From positions 1 to 64,000 of the forward strand of contig NZ_AKKE01000172.1 in assembly GCF_000281975.1 (NCBI RefSeq): a stretch of DNA of 64,000 bases, read 5' to 3'. The DNA comes from Novosphingobium sp. AP12 (lineage in GTDB: Bacteria > Pseudomonadota > Alphaproteobacteria > Sphingomonadales > Sphingomonadaceae). Positions 16,710 to 24,971 of the stretch are shown piece after piece (position 1 is the first letter of the stretch; every line of letters begins with the position of its first letter). The notes beneath the pieces were generated by a model. That model saw only the letters and a program-made list of their open reading frames with translations, was not told the DNA's origin and made no database searches. The translations under genes and the position numbers were made by a program.

Positions 16710-18078
16710 TCAGTTGCTGCTGGCGGCCGGGTTGTCCAGCTTGGCCATCGCGGCTTCAAGCGCCTTGTGCATGCTCAGCGTATCCGCCGCCTGGCGCGGG
16801 GGATAGGCCTTCAGGCTGGCAAGGTGCTCGGCGATGAAGGGGGTGCCGGCGGTCGGCGCCCAGAGCTTGTTGGCGAAGAACTTGCGGCCGATGTAGCCCC
16901 ATTCGTGGCTTTCCGGGTCCATCTTCTCCATCGGGTACATGCGCAGGTGGAACAGGTACGGCACGGAAGGATAAGTCTTGTCGTTGAACCAGCTGCCCTC
17001 CTTCTTGACGCCGATGTGCATCTTCCAGTTGTTCACCCGGATCGCGGTCAGCTCGGTCTCGTCGTAATAGAAGTAGGCCCTGCGCGCCGAGACCTTGCTG
17101 GCGCCCTTCCACATGTCGAGCTGGTTGAAGCCGTCGAGATGGACCTTGTAGGTCAGCTCGCCCGCCAGCTTGGTGCCTTCGAGCAGCTTCCTTTATGTCT
17201 GGCAATCCGGCCGCCGCCGCGAGCGTCACGTAGACGTCCTCGTGGTTCTGGACGCCGTTGCACCAGCTTCCCGCCGGAATGTTGCCCGGCCAGCGCGCCA
17301 GCATCGGCACGCGCACGCCGCCTTCCCAGGTGGTGCCCTTCTCGCCGCGGAAGGGTGCATAGCCGCCGTCGGGCCAAAGCATCATTTCGTTGCCGTTGTC
17401 GGTCGAGTAGATGACGATGGTGTCGTCGGCGAGGTCGTTGTCGTCGAGCCACTTGAGCAGCACGCCGACCTGTTCGTCATGCTCGATCATCTTGGCGCGC
17501 ACCACGTCTTCCTCGGCGCGGCCCTCGTCGACGGCCATCTGCACGTACTTCTTCTGAGGGTGCGAGTGGATGTGGATCGCGGTGGTGTTGAACCAGCAGA
17601 AGAACGGGCCTTCCTTGTTGCGTTCCAGCCAGTCGATCGTCTTGTCGACCACGTCGCCGTCGAAGGTCTCCATCCGCTTGCGGGTGAGAGGGCCCGTGTT
17701 CTCGATCTTCTGCTTGCCGCGCTTGCCGAAAACGCCGTCGTCGGTCTCGTCGAACTCGTCGGTCGCCCAGGCGTGGAGTACGCCGCGAGGCCCGTACTTC
17801 TTGAGGTATTCAGGGTTCTTCTGGCCCGGATAGTCCAGCTCCTCGGGTTCTTCCTCGGCGTTGAGGTGGTAGAGGTTGCCGAACCATTCGTCGAATCCGT
17901 GGACGGTGGGCAGGAAGTCGTTGCGGTCGCCGAGGTGGTTCTTGCCGAACTGGCCGGTCTTGTAGCCGGCGACCTTCAGCACTTCGGCAAGGGTCGGGTC
18001 TTCCTTCTGGATGCCGCGCGGAGAACCCGGGATGCCGATCGTGGTCATGCCGGTGCGGACCGGCAGCTGCGAAAGCGC
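16710..18078 (-). pseudogene. Arylsulfatase, truncated at the 5' end and frameshifted
   Basis: The minus strand encodes an arylsulfatase from LPVRTGMTTIGIPGSP through GYKTGQFGKNHLGDRND (sulfatase signature 2), a HSHPQKKY histidine segment and TDNGNE, up to GLPDIK. Near 17187-17196 the frame shifts by one base and continues as KLLEGTKLAGELTYKVHLDG to the normal C-terminus at 16710. Upstream, an in-frame TGA (18079-18081) directly precedes ALSQLPVRTG, and the first 90 or so residues, including the C-x-x-x-R formylglycine site, are absent. Without that site no activity is possible. It therefore looks like a remnant. A fragment starting at ATG 18048 could be called as a 430-residue gene, but its C-terminus is out of frame. 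Confidence 0.85.
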
Positions 18079-18125
18079 TCATCCGCGCGCGGTCGGCCGT
18101 GCCGGATGCGGGAAGGGAGCGGGAG

Positions 18126-18161
18126 CCGGGTCCAACGGACTCGATAGTCCGCCGAACCCGG
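18126..18161. repeat. Two-part inverted repeat between phaB and the sulfatase remnant
   Basis: CCGGGT-N4-CGGACT-CGAT-AGTCCG-N4-ACCCGG is a perfectly matched two-helix hairpin about 80 bases beyond the phaB stop. There is no T-run on the minus strand after it, so a classical terminator is not certain. It lies near the point where sulfatase homology stops. Confidence 0.5.
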
Positions 18162-18243
18162 CCGGTGCCGATGGCTGTCACCTCCGGCGGCGTCGGCGAC
18201 CAGCTCGCCGTCGCTGAACGGCTGCGCTGTTCGCCCGCCATCT

Positions 18244-18966
18244 TCAGTACATGTGCTGGCCGCCGTTGATGCTCAGCGTCGAGCCCGTGACGAACGCGGC
18301 GTTTTCCGAGCACAGGAAGGCGCAGCCACGCGCGATCTCGTAGGCGCTGCCGAGGCGGCCGACGGGGATCTTGGCGACGATCTTCTCGAGCACCGGCGCA
18401 GGCACCGCGGCGACCATGTCGGTGTCGATGTAGCCCGGCGCGATGGCGTTGACGGTGACGCCGTACTTGGCGCCTTCCTGTGCCAGCGCTTTCGTGAAGC
18501 CGTGGATGCCGCTCTTGGCCGCCGCGTAGTTCACCTGGCCGTACTGGCCGGCCTGGCCGTTGATCGAGCCGATGTTGACGATCCGCCCCCAGCCACGCTC
18601 GCGCATGCCCGCGAAAGTCGCCTTCGCGGTGTTGAAGCAGCCGCCCAGGTTGATGCGCATGACGTCGTTCCAGTCGTCGAAGCTCATGCGCTGCAGCACG
18701 CCGTCGCGGGTAATGCCGGCGTTGTTGATGACGATGTCGATCGGGCCGACCTCGCTGGCGATGCGGTCGCAGTATTCCTGCGTCGCCTCGTGATCGCCCA
18801 CGTCCCACTTGTAGGCGGGGATGCCGGTTTCCTCGGTGAAGGCCTTGGCCTTTTCCTCGTTGCCTGCGTAATTCGCAACGACCGTGTGACCGCGCTCCTG
18901 CAGGGCGAGCGAGACAGCCTTACCGATACCCCGGGTTCCCCCGGTAACAATTGCAACGCGAGCCAT
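18244..18966 (-). CDS. phaB: Acetoacetyl-CoA reductase PhaB
   Basis: A 240-residue NADPH-dependent short-chain dehydrogenase that reduces acetoacetyl-CoA to (R)-3-hydroxybutyryl-CoA for polyhydroxybutyrate. Visible are the TGGTRGIG cofactor loop (8-15), NNAGI, the catalytic Ser/Tyr/Lys in IGSINGQAGQYGQVNYAAAK, and INGGQHMY at the C-terminus, which is the PhaB ending and differs from FabG. The N-terminal MARVAIVTGGTRGIGKAV and KWDVGDHEA also match PhaB. A ribosome site GAAAGG lies upstream. No phaA or phaC is in the window. Confidence 0.9.
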   Translation of the reverse strand: MARVAIVTGGTRGIGKAVSLALQERGHTVVANYAGNEEKAKAFTEETGIPAYKWDVGDHEATQEYCDRIASEVGPIDIVINNAGITRDGVLQRMSFDDWNDVMRINLGGCFNTAKATFAGMRERGWGRIVNIGSINGQAGQYGQVNYAAAKSGIHGFTKALAQEGAKYGVTVNAIAPGYIDTDMVAAVPAPVLEKIVAKIPVGRLGSAYEIARGCAFLCSENAAFVTGSTLSINGGQHMY

Positions 18967-19081
18967 ATCAAGCCTTTCGCTATGTGAGCATCCACCAGCG
19001 ACAGTGCTATGAAATCAATATGACCGCGGCAAGGCCGACTATTGACCTAAACGCGCTTGTAATGAGGAGTTTTGGTTGCGG

Positions 19082-19105
19082 AAACCGCAATCATGATTGC
19101 GGTTT
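19082..19105. repeat. Perfect 24-base palindrome
   Basis: AAACCGCAAT-CATG-ATTGCGGTTT is a perfect palindrome lying 29 bases downstream of the minus-strand stop at 19134 and about 115 bases upstream of phaB. On the minus strand it ends in GGTTTCC, so it might be a weak terminator for the upstream gene, or a protein-binding site for phaB. Confidence 0.55.
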
Positions 19106-19133
19106 GGGAATCGGGCGCGTCATGGTGCACCGA

Positions 19134-19883
19134 TCAGAAGTGGAACTGGGTGCCTACGTAGACGGCCTGGCTGTCCTGCTTGCCGTCGGTCAGCGGGACG
19201 AGCCGCTCGCGCTCCTGCGAGTAACGCACGCCTGCGGTGACATCGAGGTTCTCGGTCACGCGGTAGGCGCCGCCGAGGTCGACTTCGCCCGCTTCTCCGG
19301 CGAACGTATGCGGCGCGCGCCCGGCAGGGCGCTTCTCGTCGATCGAAATGCGCGGGGAGAAGCGCGATTCGTCCTTCGCGGCGGAGCCGGGCGCAAGGCT
19401 GAACTTCTTGAGGTCCGGTAGCTCCGCCATCGGTTTGGCCGGGGCCTGCGGCACCAGGTTCTGCGCGAAGTTCTGGTAGCCGCGCGATACGCCCAGATTG
19501 AAAGCGGTCGGCGCGATACGCAGGCGCGCATCCTGCGGTGCCTGCGCCATCGGGGCGCGGCCGTGGACGATGATCGCCTGCGCCGCCTCGGGATCGACGC
19601 GCACCGCGACCGTCACCGCGCGGTCCTGCCGGTCAGGCGTGCCCGCCGGGGTAAAGGGAAACAGCTGTCCCTTGGCGAGCGAGCGCATGGCGATGGCGCG
19701 CGAGAGGTTTTCCGGAGTCGCCTCGGGATCGAGCGATTCGATATGCTCGGGACCGGCATGCGACTGGAAGTTGGTGGAAAAGGCCAGCACCGCGCTCGGC
19801 AGGGCGAGCAGGCTTACGCAGCCCGCCAGGAGCAGGCTGCCCTTCATGCCGCTTCTCGCCGCGGTGCCCCGCTCGGTACTCAT
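19134..19883 (-). CDS. Exported protein of unknown function with beta-barrel-like C-terminus
   Basis: A 249-residue protein with a signal peptide. The start may be ATG 19883 or ATG 19847, which puts MKGSLLLAGCVSLLALPSAVLA at the extreme N-terminus. The last 60 residues read as alternating strands (YRVTENLDVTAGVRYSQE) and end in VYVGTQFHF, the terminal-phenylalanine signature of outer-membrane proteins. The middle part is proline and alanine-rich. A barrel of only a few strands seems too small to form a pore alone, so it may be a periplasmic or surface protein with a short barrel. I cannot assign a family. Confidence 0.65.
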   Translation of the reverse strand: MSTERGTAARSGMKGSLLLAGCVSLLALPSAVLAFSTNFQSHAGPEHIESLDPEATPENLSRAIAMRSLAKGQLFPFTPAGTPDRQDRAVTVAVRVDPEAAQAIIVHGRAPMAQAPQDARLRIAPTAFNLGVSRGYQNFAQNLVPQAPAKPMAELPDLKKFSLAPGSAAKDESRFSPRISIDEKRPAGRAPHTFAGEAGEVDLGGAYRVTENLDVTAGVRYSQERERLVPLTDGKQDSQAVYVGTQFHF

Positions 19884-20190
19884 GTTCAGGCCCTGTCATT
19901 TCGCGCTATTTCGCCGGGGCATACCTTGCGAAAGAATCGCTGCAGGGGCCCGGCTCCATATCGGCCGTGCCAGATTAACACGTCCTGAGTGCCTTGGGAA
20001 AGAGGGCGACACGTTCAGCCCCCGCTCAGCGTGCCGCGTCAAGGACGGGCGAGTGCCTCCGTTACGGGCCGGCAATCCCTTCGGGCGCACTTGCCGCCCG
20101 GCCAGCGGCGGTTATAGAGGCTTTTGACGATGGGTCCGGCCCGCGTCCGCTTTGTTTTGCGGACAGGCAGGGCCCGGCACGAAACTGGGA
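19884..20190. other. 307-base divergent intergenic region
   Basis: This gap separates the minus-strand exported protein and the plus-strand DUF3576 gene. It is GC-rich, with a GC hairpin (CCGCC/GGCGG) near 20095-20112 followed by a TTATAG sequence that could be a -10. I see no further gene, RNA or operator that I can support. Confidence 0.4.
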
Positions 20191-20664
20191 ATGACAATGA
20201 CAGGCAGCACCGATACCGGCCTTCTTACCCTGCGCAATGTCGCAACCGCAGGTTTCTGCGCCGTGGCGGCGCTTGCGCTGGCCGGTTGCGGCGGCGGTCG
20301 CGAGTCCAAGAAGGCCACGCTGGCACCCTCGCAGGTGACCACGATCGGCGTGAACAGCTACCTGTGGCGCGCCAGCCTCGATTCGGTGTCGTTCATGCCG
20401 CTGCTCCAGTCGGACAGCGCCGGCGGCGTCATCATCACCGACTGGTACGTGAACCCCAAGACCCCGACCGAGCGCGTGAAGGTCTCGATCATGATCCTCG
20501 ACCAGAACCTGCGCGCCGACGCGCTGAAGGTGACGGCGGTGCGCGAAGTTTCGCAGGGCGGCGGCTGGGCTCCGGCTCCGGTCCAGGCCGCGACCGTGCA
20601 GAAGCTCGAGGACATCATCCTCACCCGTGCCCGCGACCTGCGCCGCGATTCGATCGGCGGTTGA
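20191..20664 (+). CDS. DUF3576-family lipoprotein
   Basis: A 157-residue exported protein. The signal ends in the lipobox ALAGC (around residue 34), giving an acylated N-terminus. The mature part includes IGVNSYLWRASLDSVSFMPLLQSDSAGGVIITDWYVNP and VSIMILDQNLRADALKV, which are the characteristic blocks of DUF3576, a family of alphaproteobacterial envelope lipoproteins of unknown function. ATG 20191 or 20197 are both possible starts. It precedes leuS-lptE-holA on the same strand. Confidence 0.85.
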   Translation: MTMTGSTDTGLLTLRNVATAGFCAVAALALAGCGGGRESKKATLAPSQVTTIGVNSYLWRASLDSVSFMPLLQSDSAGGVIITDWYVNPKTPTERVKVSIMILDQNLRADALKVTAVREVSQGGGWAPAPVQAATVQKLEDIILTRARDLRRDSIGG

Positions 20665-20670
20665 GATTTG

Positions 20671-20695
20671 CCGGGCGGCCGATAGCGCCGCCCGG
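20671..20695 (+). terminator. GC hairpin between DUF3576 gene and leuS
   Basis: CCGGGCGGC and GCCGCCCGG form a perfect 9-base stem with a 7-base loop, immediately after the DUF3576 stop. The following ATCATTTA has only a short T-run, so it may be a partial terminator. A second, smaller stem (GCGGGC/GCCCGC) follows before the leuS ribosome site. Confidence 0.5.
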
Positions 20696-20738
20696 ATCAT
20701 TTAGGCGGGCCCGTTTGCCCGCAGGAGTTTAGACAAAG

Positions 20739-23258
20739 ATGACCGAGCGGTTCGATCCGGCTCAGGCCGACACGCGCTGGCAGGCTGCGTGGGACGAAGC
20801 GCAGAGCTTCCGCGCCGACGACACGTCCTCCAAGCCCCGCAGCTACGTGCTTGAGATGTTCCCCTATCCCTCGGGGCGCATCCACATCGGCCACGTGCGC
20901 AACTACACGATGGGCGACGTGCTGGCGCGCTACAAGCGGATGAAGGGCTTCGAGGTCCTCCACCCGATGGGCTGGGATGCGTTCGGCATGCCCGCCGAGA
21001 ACGCGGCGATGGAAAAGGGCGTCCACCCCGGCGGCTGGACGCGCGAGAACATCGCCAACATGAAGGCCCAGCTCAAGCGCCTCGGCTTCGCGCTCGACTG
21101 GAGCCGCGAGATCGCCACCTGCGAGCCGGACTACTACGGCCACGAGCAGGCGCTGTTCCTCGACCTCTACGCACACGACCTCGTCTACCGCAAGGAATCG
21201 GCGGTCAACTGGGACCCGGTCGACCAGACCGTGCTCGCCAACGAGCAGGTCATCGACGGGCGCGGGTGGCGTTCCGGCGCGCTGGTCGAGAAGCGCAAGC
21301 TCTCGCAGTGGTTCCTCAAGATCACAGACTTCGCGGACGAGCTGCTCGAGGGCCTCTCCACCCTCGACAAGTGGCCTGAAAAGGTCCGCACGATGCAGGA
21401 GAACTGGATCGGCAAGTCGCAGGGCCTGCAGTTCAAGTTCGACCTGTCGACCGGCGGCAGCGTCGAGGTCTACTCGACCCGCCCCGACACCATCTTCGGC
21501 GCCAGTTTCGTCGCCGTCGCCGCCGATCACCCGATCGCGCAGGCCGCCGCCGTGGGCCGTCCTGAGGTCCAGGACTTCATCGCGCTGTGCAAGCAGGGCG
21601 GCACCACCGCCGCCGAGCTGGAAACCGCCGAGAAGCTCGGCTTCGACACCGGGATCACCGCGAAGCACCCGTTCACCGGCGCCGACCTGCCGGTGTTCAT
21701 CGCCAACTTCGTGCTGATGGACTACGGCACCGGCGCCGTCATGGCCGTCCCCGGCCACGACCAGCGCGACTTCGAATTCGCCACCAAGTACCAGCTGCCG
21801 ATCCTGCGCGTCGTCGCCGCCAGCGCGGCAGATGCCGACAAGCCGTTCGACGGCGAATCCGAAGCTGGTGACGGCGTGCTCGTCAACTCGGGCATCCTCG
21901 ACGGCATGAGCGTTGCCGACGCCAAGGCGCAGGTCATCGCCCGGGCCGAAAGCGAAGGCTGGGGCGAGGGCAAGACCGTGTGGCGCCTGCGCGACTGGGG
22001 CGTCTCGCGCCAGCGCTACTGGGGCACGCCGATCCCGTTCATCCACTGCGAGGTCTGCGGCGTCGTGCCGGTGCCCAAGAAGCACCTGCCCGTCGTCCTG
22101 CCCGAGGACGTCGATTTCCAGACCCCCGGCAACCCGCTGGTGCGCCACCCGACCTGGAAGCACGTCGACTGCCCGCAGTGCGGCGCCCCCGCCCGCCGCG
22201 AGACCGACACGCTCGACACCTTCGTCGACAGCTCGTGGTATTTCCTGCGCTTCGCCAGCCAGCCCGGCGACCGTCCGTTCGACCCGGCAAAAATTGCCGA
22301 GTGGCTGCCGGTCGAGCAGTACATCGGCGGCATCGAGCACGCGATCCTGCACCTGCTCTACGCCCGCTTCTGGACCCGCGCGCTGGCCCGGATCGGCAAG
22401 ATCGACGTCAAGGAGCCGTTCGGCAGCCTGTTCACGCAAGGCATGGTCACGCACGAAACCTACTTCCGCATCAACGACGCCAACGGCCAGCCGGTCTACT
22501 TCACACCCGGTGAAGTCGAGCGCAGCTCAGAATCCGCCCGCCTCAAGGCGGACGGCGCGCCGGTCGAGGTCGGCCGCGTGATCAAGATGTCGAAGTCGAG
22601 GAAGAACGTGGTCGATCCCGACGAGATCGTCGCGACTTACGGCGCCGACGCGATCCGCTGGTTCATGCTGTCCGACAGCCCGCCCGAGCGCGACCTGCCG
22701 TGGTCCGAGGCCGGGATCGAGGGCTGCGGCCGCTTCGTCCAGCGCCTGTGGCGCCTGTTCGGCCAGTACGACGCCGCCGCCACCGGCGAGGACAAGGCGC
22801 TCGACCGCAAGGCCCACCAGACCGTCGATGCCGCAGCGCGCGACATCGAATCGCTCGGCTTCAACAAGACCGTCGCGCGCATCTACGAACTGACCGGCGC
22901 GATCGAGAAGGCCGCGCCCTCCGCCAGCCGCTCGGCCGCGATCCGCACGCTGCTGCTGCTGGTCGCGCCGATGATGCCGCACCTCGCCGAGGAGGCCTGG
23001 ACCACCATCGGAGAGGGTCTTGTCGCTGACGCCGCCTGGCCTGACGTCGACCCCGCGCTGCTGGTCGATGACGAAGTGACGGTCGCCGTCCAGGTCAAGG
23101 GCAAGCTGCGCGATACCCTGACCGTCGCCAAGGGCACCTCGAAGGAGGACCTCGAGGCGCTTGCCCTCGCCAGCGAGAAGGTGCAGCGTGCCCTCGATGG
23201 AGCTCAAGTGCGCAAGGTGATCGTGGTGCCCGACCGTCTGGTAAATCTCGTCGCATGA
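20739..23258 (+). CDS. leuS: Leucyl-tRNA synthetase
   Basis: An 839-residue class I aminoacyl-tRNA synthetase. HIGH-type motif HIGH is at 49-52 inside YPSGRIHIGHVRNYT, and KMSKS at 616-620. The CP1 editing domain lies between, with the TRPDTIFG threonine-rich motif near 247-254. A zinc-like CEVCGVVP / CPQCGAP pair is present near 440-485. Length is normal. A ribosome site CAGGAG precedes the ATG. The stop overlaps the lptE start (ATGA), so the two are coupled. Confidence 0.98.
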   Translation: MTERFDPAQADTRWQAAWDEAQSFRADDTSSKPRSYVLEMFPYPSGRIHIGHVRNYTMGDVLARYKRMKGFEVLHPMGWDAFGMPAENAAMEKGVHPGGWTRENIANMKAQLKRLGFALDWSREIATCEPDYYGHEQALFLDLYAHDLVYRKESAVNWDPVDQTVLANEQVIDGRGWRSGALVEKRKLSQWFLKITDFADELLEGLSTLDKWPEKVRTMQENWIGKSQGLQFKFDLSTGGSVEVYSTRPDTIFGASFVAVAADHPIAQAAAVGRPEVQDFIALCKQGGTTAAELETAEKLGFDTGITAKHPFTGADLPVFIANFVLMDYGTGAVMAVPGHDQRDFEFATKYQLPILRVVAASAADADKPFDGESEAGDGVLVNSGILDGMSVADAKAQVIARAESEGWGEGKTVWRLRDWGVSRQRYWGTPIPFIHCEVCGVVPVPKKHLPVVLPEDVDFQTPGNPLVRHPTWKHVDCPQCGAPARRETDTLDTFVDSSWYFLRFASQPGDRPFDPAKIAEWLPVEQYIGGIEHAILHLLYARFWTRALARIGKIDVKEPFGSLFTQGMVTHETYFRINDANGQPVYFTPGEVERSSESARLKADGAPVEVGRVIKMSKSRKNVVDPDEIVATYGADAIRWFMLSDSPPERDLPWSEAGIEGCGRFVQRLWRLFGQYDAAATGEDKALDRKAHQTVDAAARDIESLGFNKTVARIYELTGAIEKAAPSASRSAAIRTLLLLVAPMMPHLAEEAWTTIGEGLVADAAWPDVDPALLVDDEVTVAVQVKGKLRDTLTVAKGTSKEDLEALALASEKVQRALDGAQVRKVIVVPDRLVNLVA

Positions 23259-23767
23259 AGGCTTTAGCGGCCCTTTTCGGCGCCATGGTCGGCACCGTGG
23301 CACTCGCCGGTTGCGGCCTTTCGCCGATGTATGCGGGCGGCGGCAACGCCGCCGTCGCGCAGGGTCTGGCCGGCGTGCAGGTCTCCGCGATCGACGGCCG
23401 GGCCGGTTGGCTGGTGCGCAACGCGCTGGTCGACGAACTCGGTATGTCGGGCCAGAAGGGCGTGGCTCCGCGCTACCGTCTCGATGTCCGCCTCGACGAC
23501 AAGCTGGAAAGCTTCGCGCTGCTGTCGAACGACACGGTCGGCCGTGAACGTCGTACCCTGCGCGCCCGCTACCAGCTGGTCGACGCCGGCAGTGGCGAGA
23601 TCGTCCTCGACGCCACGGCCGGCGCCGACGCGGGCATCGACGTCGTCTCGTCCGACTATGCGACGATCGCCGCCGAACAGACAGCGCTGGAGAACATGGC
23701 CAAGGACGTGGCGACCCGCATCGTCACCAATGTCGCGCTCCGCCTGCGCGGCGACACGCGCCAGTAA
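23255..23767 (+). CDS. lptE: LPS assembly lipoprotein LptE
   Basis: A 170-residue outer-membrane lipoprotein that plugs the LptD barrel. The signal ends in VALAGC with Cys20 as lipid anchor, followed by GLSPMYAGG, the typical start of alphaproteobacterial LptE. It begins within the leuS stop (ATGA overlap) and precedes holA by 6 bases. The leuS-lptE-holA order is conserved widely in proteobacteria, which supports the call despite low sequence identity in this family. Confidence 0.9.
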   Translation: MKALAALFGAMVGTVALAGCGLSPMYAGGGNAAVAQGLAGVQVSAIDGRAGWLVRNALVDELGMSGQKGVAPRYRLDVRLDDKLESFALLSNDTVGRERRTLRARYQLVDAGSGEIVLDATAGADAGIDVVSSDYATIAAEQTALENMAKDVATRIVTNVALRLRGDTRQ

Positions 23768-23773
23768 GAGGCC

Positions 23774-24829
23774 GTGAAGGCCAGCCAGAAGGAATTTCCC
23801 GGGCTCGCCGCCCGCGCCGCCCGCGAGGCGCGCGTGTTCTTCTTCTGCGGCCCCGACGAATCGAGCGCCTTCGACGCCGCCGCCCACATCGTCTCGCTCC
23901 TGCCCGACCCGGGCGAGCGCATCGAGATGGCCGGCGCGGAGCTGCGCCGTGATCCCGTGAAGCTGGGCGACGAGGCCCGGTCCAACTCGCTGTTCGGCGG
24001 GGCGCGCCACATCTGGGTCCGCGCGGCGGGCGACGAGGCGCACGACGCGGTACAGACTTTGCTCGAAAACGACATCGAGGGCTGCCCGGTCGTGATCGTC
24101 GCCACCGGCGCCACCGACAAGTCGCGCACCGCCAAGCTGCTCGCCGCCAGGCCGGACGGGCTCGTGGCGATGTTCTACCCGCCCGACCTCGGCGCGGTGA
24201 CAGCAGCCGTGCGTACCATGGCCAACACCGCAGGCGTCAAGATCGGCAGCGAGATCGCCGAGCGGATCGCGCGCGGCGCCGGGCTCGACACCCGGATCGC
24301 CCGATCGGAAGTGACCAAGCTCGCGCTTTACCTTGATGCTTCGCCTGAGACGCCGCGGGCCGTTTCGATGGCGGACCTGGACGCCGTGGGCGCCTCGACG
24401 GAGGACGAGGGCTTCGGCTCGCTCGTCGACGCGGTGCTGGGCGGGCGGCGCGAGGCGATCGGGCCGGAACTGCGGCGGATGCGCGAGCAGGGGATGAACC
24501 CGGTCGGTCTGCTGCTCGCCTTCGAGCGCCGCGCGGCGCAGCTGGCCGGCCTCGCCGCAAGGCTGGGGGATGTCCGGGACGTCGCCGGCTTCCTCAAGGC
24601 GGAAGCAGGCGCCAGGCGCGTGTTCTGGAAGGACCAGCCGGCGCTTACGGCCCAGTTGCAGGTGTGGCGCGGCCACAAGCTGGAGCGTCTGGTGGCGCGA
24701 CTCGTCGGCTTGCACCAGGCGTTGATGATCAACAGTCAGGACGCAGAATTATTGTTGGCCAATGGCTTGTTGACAATAGCTCGGTCGGCCCGTCCCGAAT
24801 CCAGACACCGGACTATTCACACGTCCTGA
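23774..24829 (+). CDS. holA: DNA polymerase III subunit delta
   Basis: A 351-residue clamp-loader subunit that opens the beta clamp. It starts with GTG. The N-terminal domain has VFFFCGPDESSAFDAAAHIV and FGGARHIWVRAAGDEA, corresponding to the delta AAA+-like fold without a working Walker A motif. The C-terminal half has the helical collar segments NPVGLLLAFERRAAQLAGLAARL and WRGHKLERLVARLVGLHQALMI. Its position after leuS and lptE confirms the identity. Confidence 0.93.
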   Translation: MKASQKEFPGLAARAAREARVFFFCGPDESSAFDAAAHIVSLLPDPGERIEMAGAELRRDPVKLGDEARSNSLFGGARHIWVRAAGDEAHDAVQTLLENDIEGCPVVIVATGATDKSRTAKLLAARPDGLVAMFYPPDLGAVTAAVRTMANTAGVKIGSEIAERIARGAGLDTRIARSEVTKLALYLDASPETPRAVSMADLDAVGASTEDEGFGSLVDAVLGGRREAIGPELRRMREQGMNPVGLLLAFERRAAQLAGLAARLGDVRDVAGFLKAEAGARRVFWKDQPALTAQLQVWRGHKLERLVARLVGLHQALMINSQDAELLLANGLLTIARSARPESRHRTIHTS

Positions 24830-24971
24830 CGAATACTCTTTTCCGGTTGCCTCGCATGTTCATACGGGCGTATACCTATTGCGCCGCAGCATGCCCGCCA
24901 TGCAGCGTGCGCCGATAACATCTGTGTGAGGGAATCGTCGGCGTGAGTTCGCAACCAGGAGTGCCGGGCCG

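Noticed and set aside
16756..17186. C-terminal 140 residues of the long frame starting at 18048
   Set aside because: After the frameshift this reading becomes Arg/Gln-rich nonsense, while the true sulfatase C-terminus continues in the neighbouring frame.
16710..18966. Insertion sequence as cause of the sulfatase truncation
   Set aside because: No transposase, terminal repeats or target duplication are seen; only the two-part hairpin at 18126-18161 is present.
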